From assembly GCA_002697505.1 (NCBI GenBank), contig NZWA01000030.1:1-13566 (forward strand): a stretch of DNA of 13,566 nt. The letters are read 5' to 3'. Below the pieces are notes generated by a model that was not told where the DNA came from, searched no databases, and saw only the letters and a list, made by a program, of their open reading frames with translations. The stretch comes from Flavobacteriales bacterium (lineage in GTDB: Bacteria; Bacteroidota; Bacteroidia; Flavobacteriales; BACL11). The translations under genes were made by a program, and so were the position numbers. Shown piece after piece: positions 12,746-13,566 of the stretch. Positions within the stretch are counted from its first letter, which is position 1; every line of letters begins with the position of its first letter.

Positions 12746-13566
12746 ATGGCAAGTTGGAAAAAAGTAATCGTAAGTGGGTCTTCTGCGGCACTCTCTTCTT
12801 TGACTTTAGACACTGCATTACCAGTAGCACAAGGTGGTATTGGTGCGTCAAGTTTGACGGATAAGGCAGTTCTAATCTCACAAGATAGTGGAACTGATGC
12901 AGTTGGTGCACTTGCCTTAACAACAAATGGAAGTATCATCGTTGGTGGTACTAATGGGCCGGCAGTTGAAGCAGCATCTGATGTTGCGGGAACTGGTCTT
13001 ACTGCGACGACAGGAGATGGAACATTAGTAATCAATGTAGATGCAGCCCAAACACAAATTACAAGTGTTGGTACATTAGGTACAGGAGCTATATCAAGTG
13101 GCTTTGGTAACATTGATAATGGAACTTCAACACTTAACACAGGTAATGCAACCGTAGATACATTAATTAATGATTCTGCAGTCGCATCATCTCACATTAC
13201 AGGTTCATTTACTGGTTCATTTATTGGAGATGGTAGTGGATTAACAGGAACTGGTTTAGATGTTGATGGTTTAAGTAACTATGGTGCTCAAACAATAGCA
13301 CAAACAGCTGACCACTTCTTAATTTCAGATAATGGAACAGAAAAGAAAATTACATTTAGTGATTTAGAAGATAGTATATTTGCAAACATAAGTGGTGACG
13401 CAACCGTAGCTGGTGGTGGTGCATTAACAATTGCAGCAGACTCAGTTGCTAATAGTATGTTAGAAAACATGACTCGTGGTACCGTAAAGGTTGGTGGTGG
13501 TTCAAACGCACCTACTGATTTAGATGCAAAAACAGATGGACAGATACTTGTTGGTGATGGAACAGA
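12746..13566 (+). CDS. Fibre-like structural protein, 3'-truncated by the window edge
   Basis: An open frame from ATG 12746 runs for 273 codons to the window end without a stop. The SD is AAGGAGA seven to eight bases upstream. It starts MASWKKVIVSGSSAALSSL, a start I recall from large fibre-like proteins in marine phage genomes. The rest is Gly/Thr/Ser/Ala-rich and repetitive: LPVAQGGIGASSL (about 27-39), ITGSFTGSFIGDGSGLTG (about 151-168), DHFLISDNGTEKKITFSDLE, then GDATVAGGGALTIAADSVANSML. AQGGIG and GSFIGDGSGLTG blocks are typical of tail fibre and appendage shafts. No receptor-binding end is visible, since the C-terminus is outside the window. A tail or collar fibre is likely; its place on the virion is unknown. 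Confidence 0.82.
   Translation, partial: MASWKKVIVSGSSAALSSLTLDTALPVAQGGIGASSLTDKAVLISQDSGTDAVGALALTTNGSIIVGGTNGPAVEAASDVAGTGLTATTGDGTLVINVDAAQTQITSVGTLGTGAISSGFGNIDNGTSTLNTGNATVDTLINDSAVASSHITGSFTGSFIGDGSGLTGTGLDVDGLSNYGAQTIAQTADHFLISDNGTEKKITFSDLEDSIFANISGDATVAGGGALTIAADSVANSMLENMTRGTVKVGGGSNAPTDLDAKTDGQILVGDGT

Noticed and set aside
12673..13140. Minus-strand frame of 155 codons over the last fibre-like gene
   Set aside because: It crosses the promoter-like element, palindrome and SD of a well-supported + strand gene. Composition is explained by the repetitive sense strand.
1..13566. tRNA genes, defence systems, toxin-antitoxin pairs, integrase or retroelement
   Set aside because: I looked for cloverleaf-like GC stems and for characteristic protein motifs and saw none. 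The window is a structural gene block.

Overview
This window is a block of virion structural genes from a T4-like tailed phage (myovirus). All 17 recognised genes lie on the + strand and are tightly packed, with several UAAUG stop/start overlaps. The DNA is strongly AT-rich. Most spaced genes have GGAG-type Shine-Dalgarno (SD) sites, so the host probably uses SD-led initiation. The fibre-like modules, the phage-borne ribosomal protein bS21 and the style of the head genes resemble marine T4-like phages. The host cannot be identified from the sequence.

Layout: (1) Positions 1-4671 hold the 3' end of an unidentified lysine-rich protein, the gp21-type prohead protease, and five unrecognised or only partly recognised proteins. 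(2) Positions 4672-5545 hold a late-promoter-like element, another putative core protein and a phage-encoded bS21. (3) Positions 5546-8601 hold a terminator, the same promoter element, a hairpin leader, a very acidic gp22-type scaffold, the gp23-type major capsid protein and a strong terminator. (4) Positions 8602-11882 hold the promoter element again, then gp13- and gp14-type neck proteins and a gp15-type tail terminator carrying a long fibre-like C-terminal extension. (5) Positions 11883-13566 hold two more promoter-like elements, a small zinc-ribbon protein resembling the N-terminus of a homing endonuclease, and two fibre-like proteins, the last cut by the window edge.

How it works together: the scaffold, core proteins and shell precursor would assemble a prohead. 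The gp21-type protease would then cut at (L/I)xE| sites. Such sites are visible in the capsid protein (E64|A65), the scaffold, the protease itself, and just behind a shared N-terminal motif (M-[I/A]-K-L-x-[D/N]-[L/I]-x-x-E) on four small proteins. I infer that these four are internal head proteins carrying a capsid-targeting leader. The neck proteins and tail terminator then join head to tail.

Most notable: the shared leader family; bS21; the repeated 12-base TGATATTTATTA element; the gp15-fibre fusion; and the apparent complete absence of the words GATC, TCGA, ACGT and ACAGT/ACTGT, with matching codon choices. The last suggests strong selection by restriction. I see no tRNA, CRISPR array, integrase or defence system.
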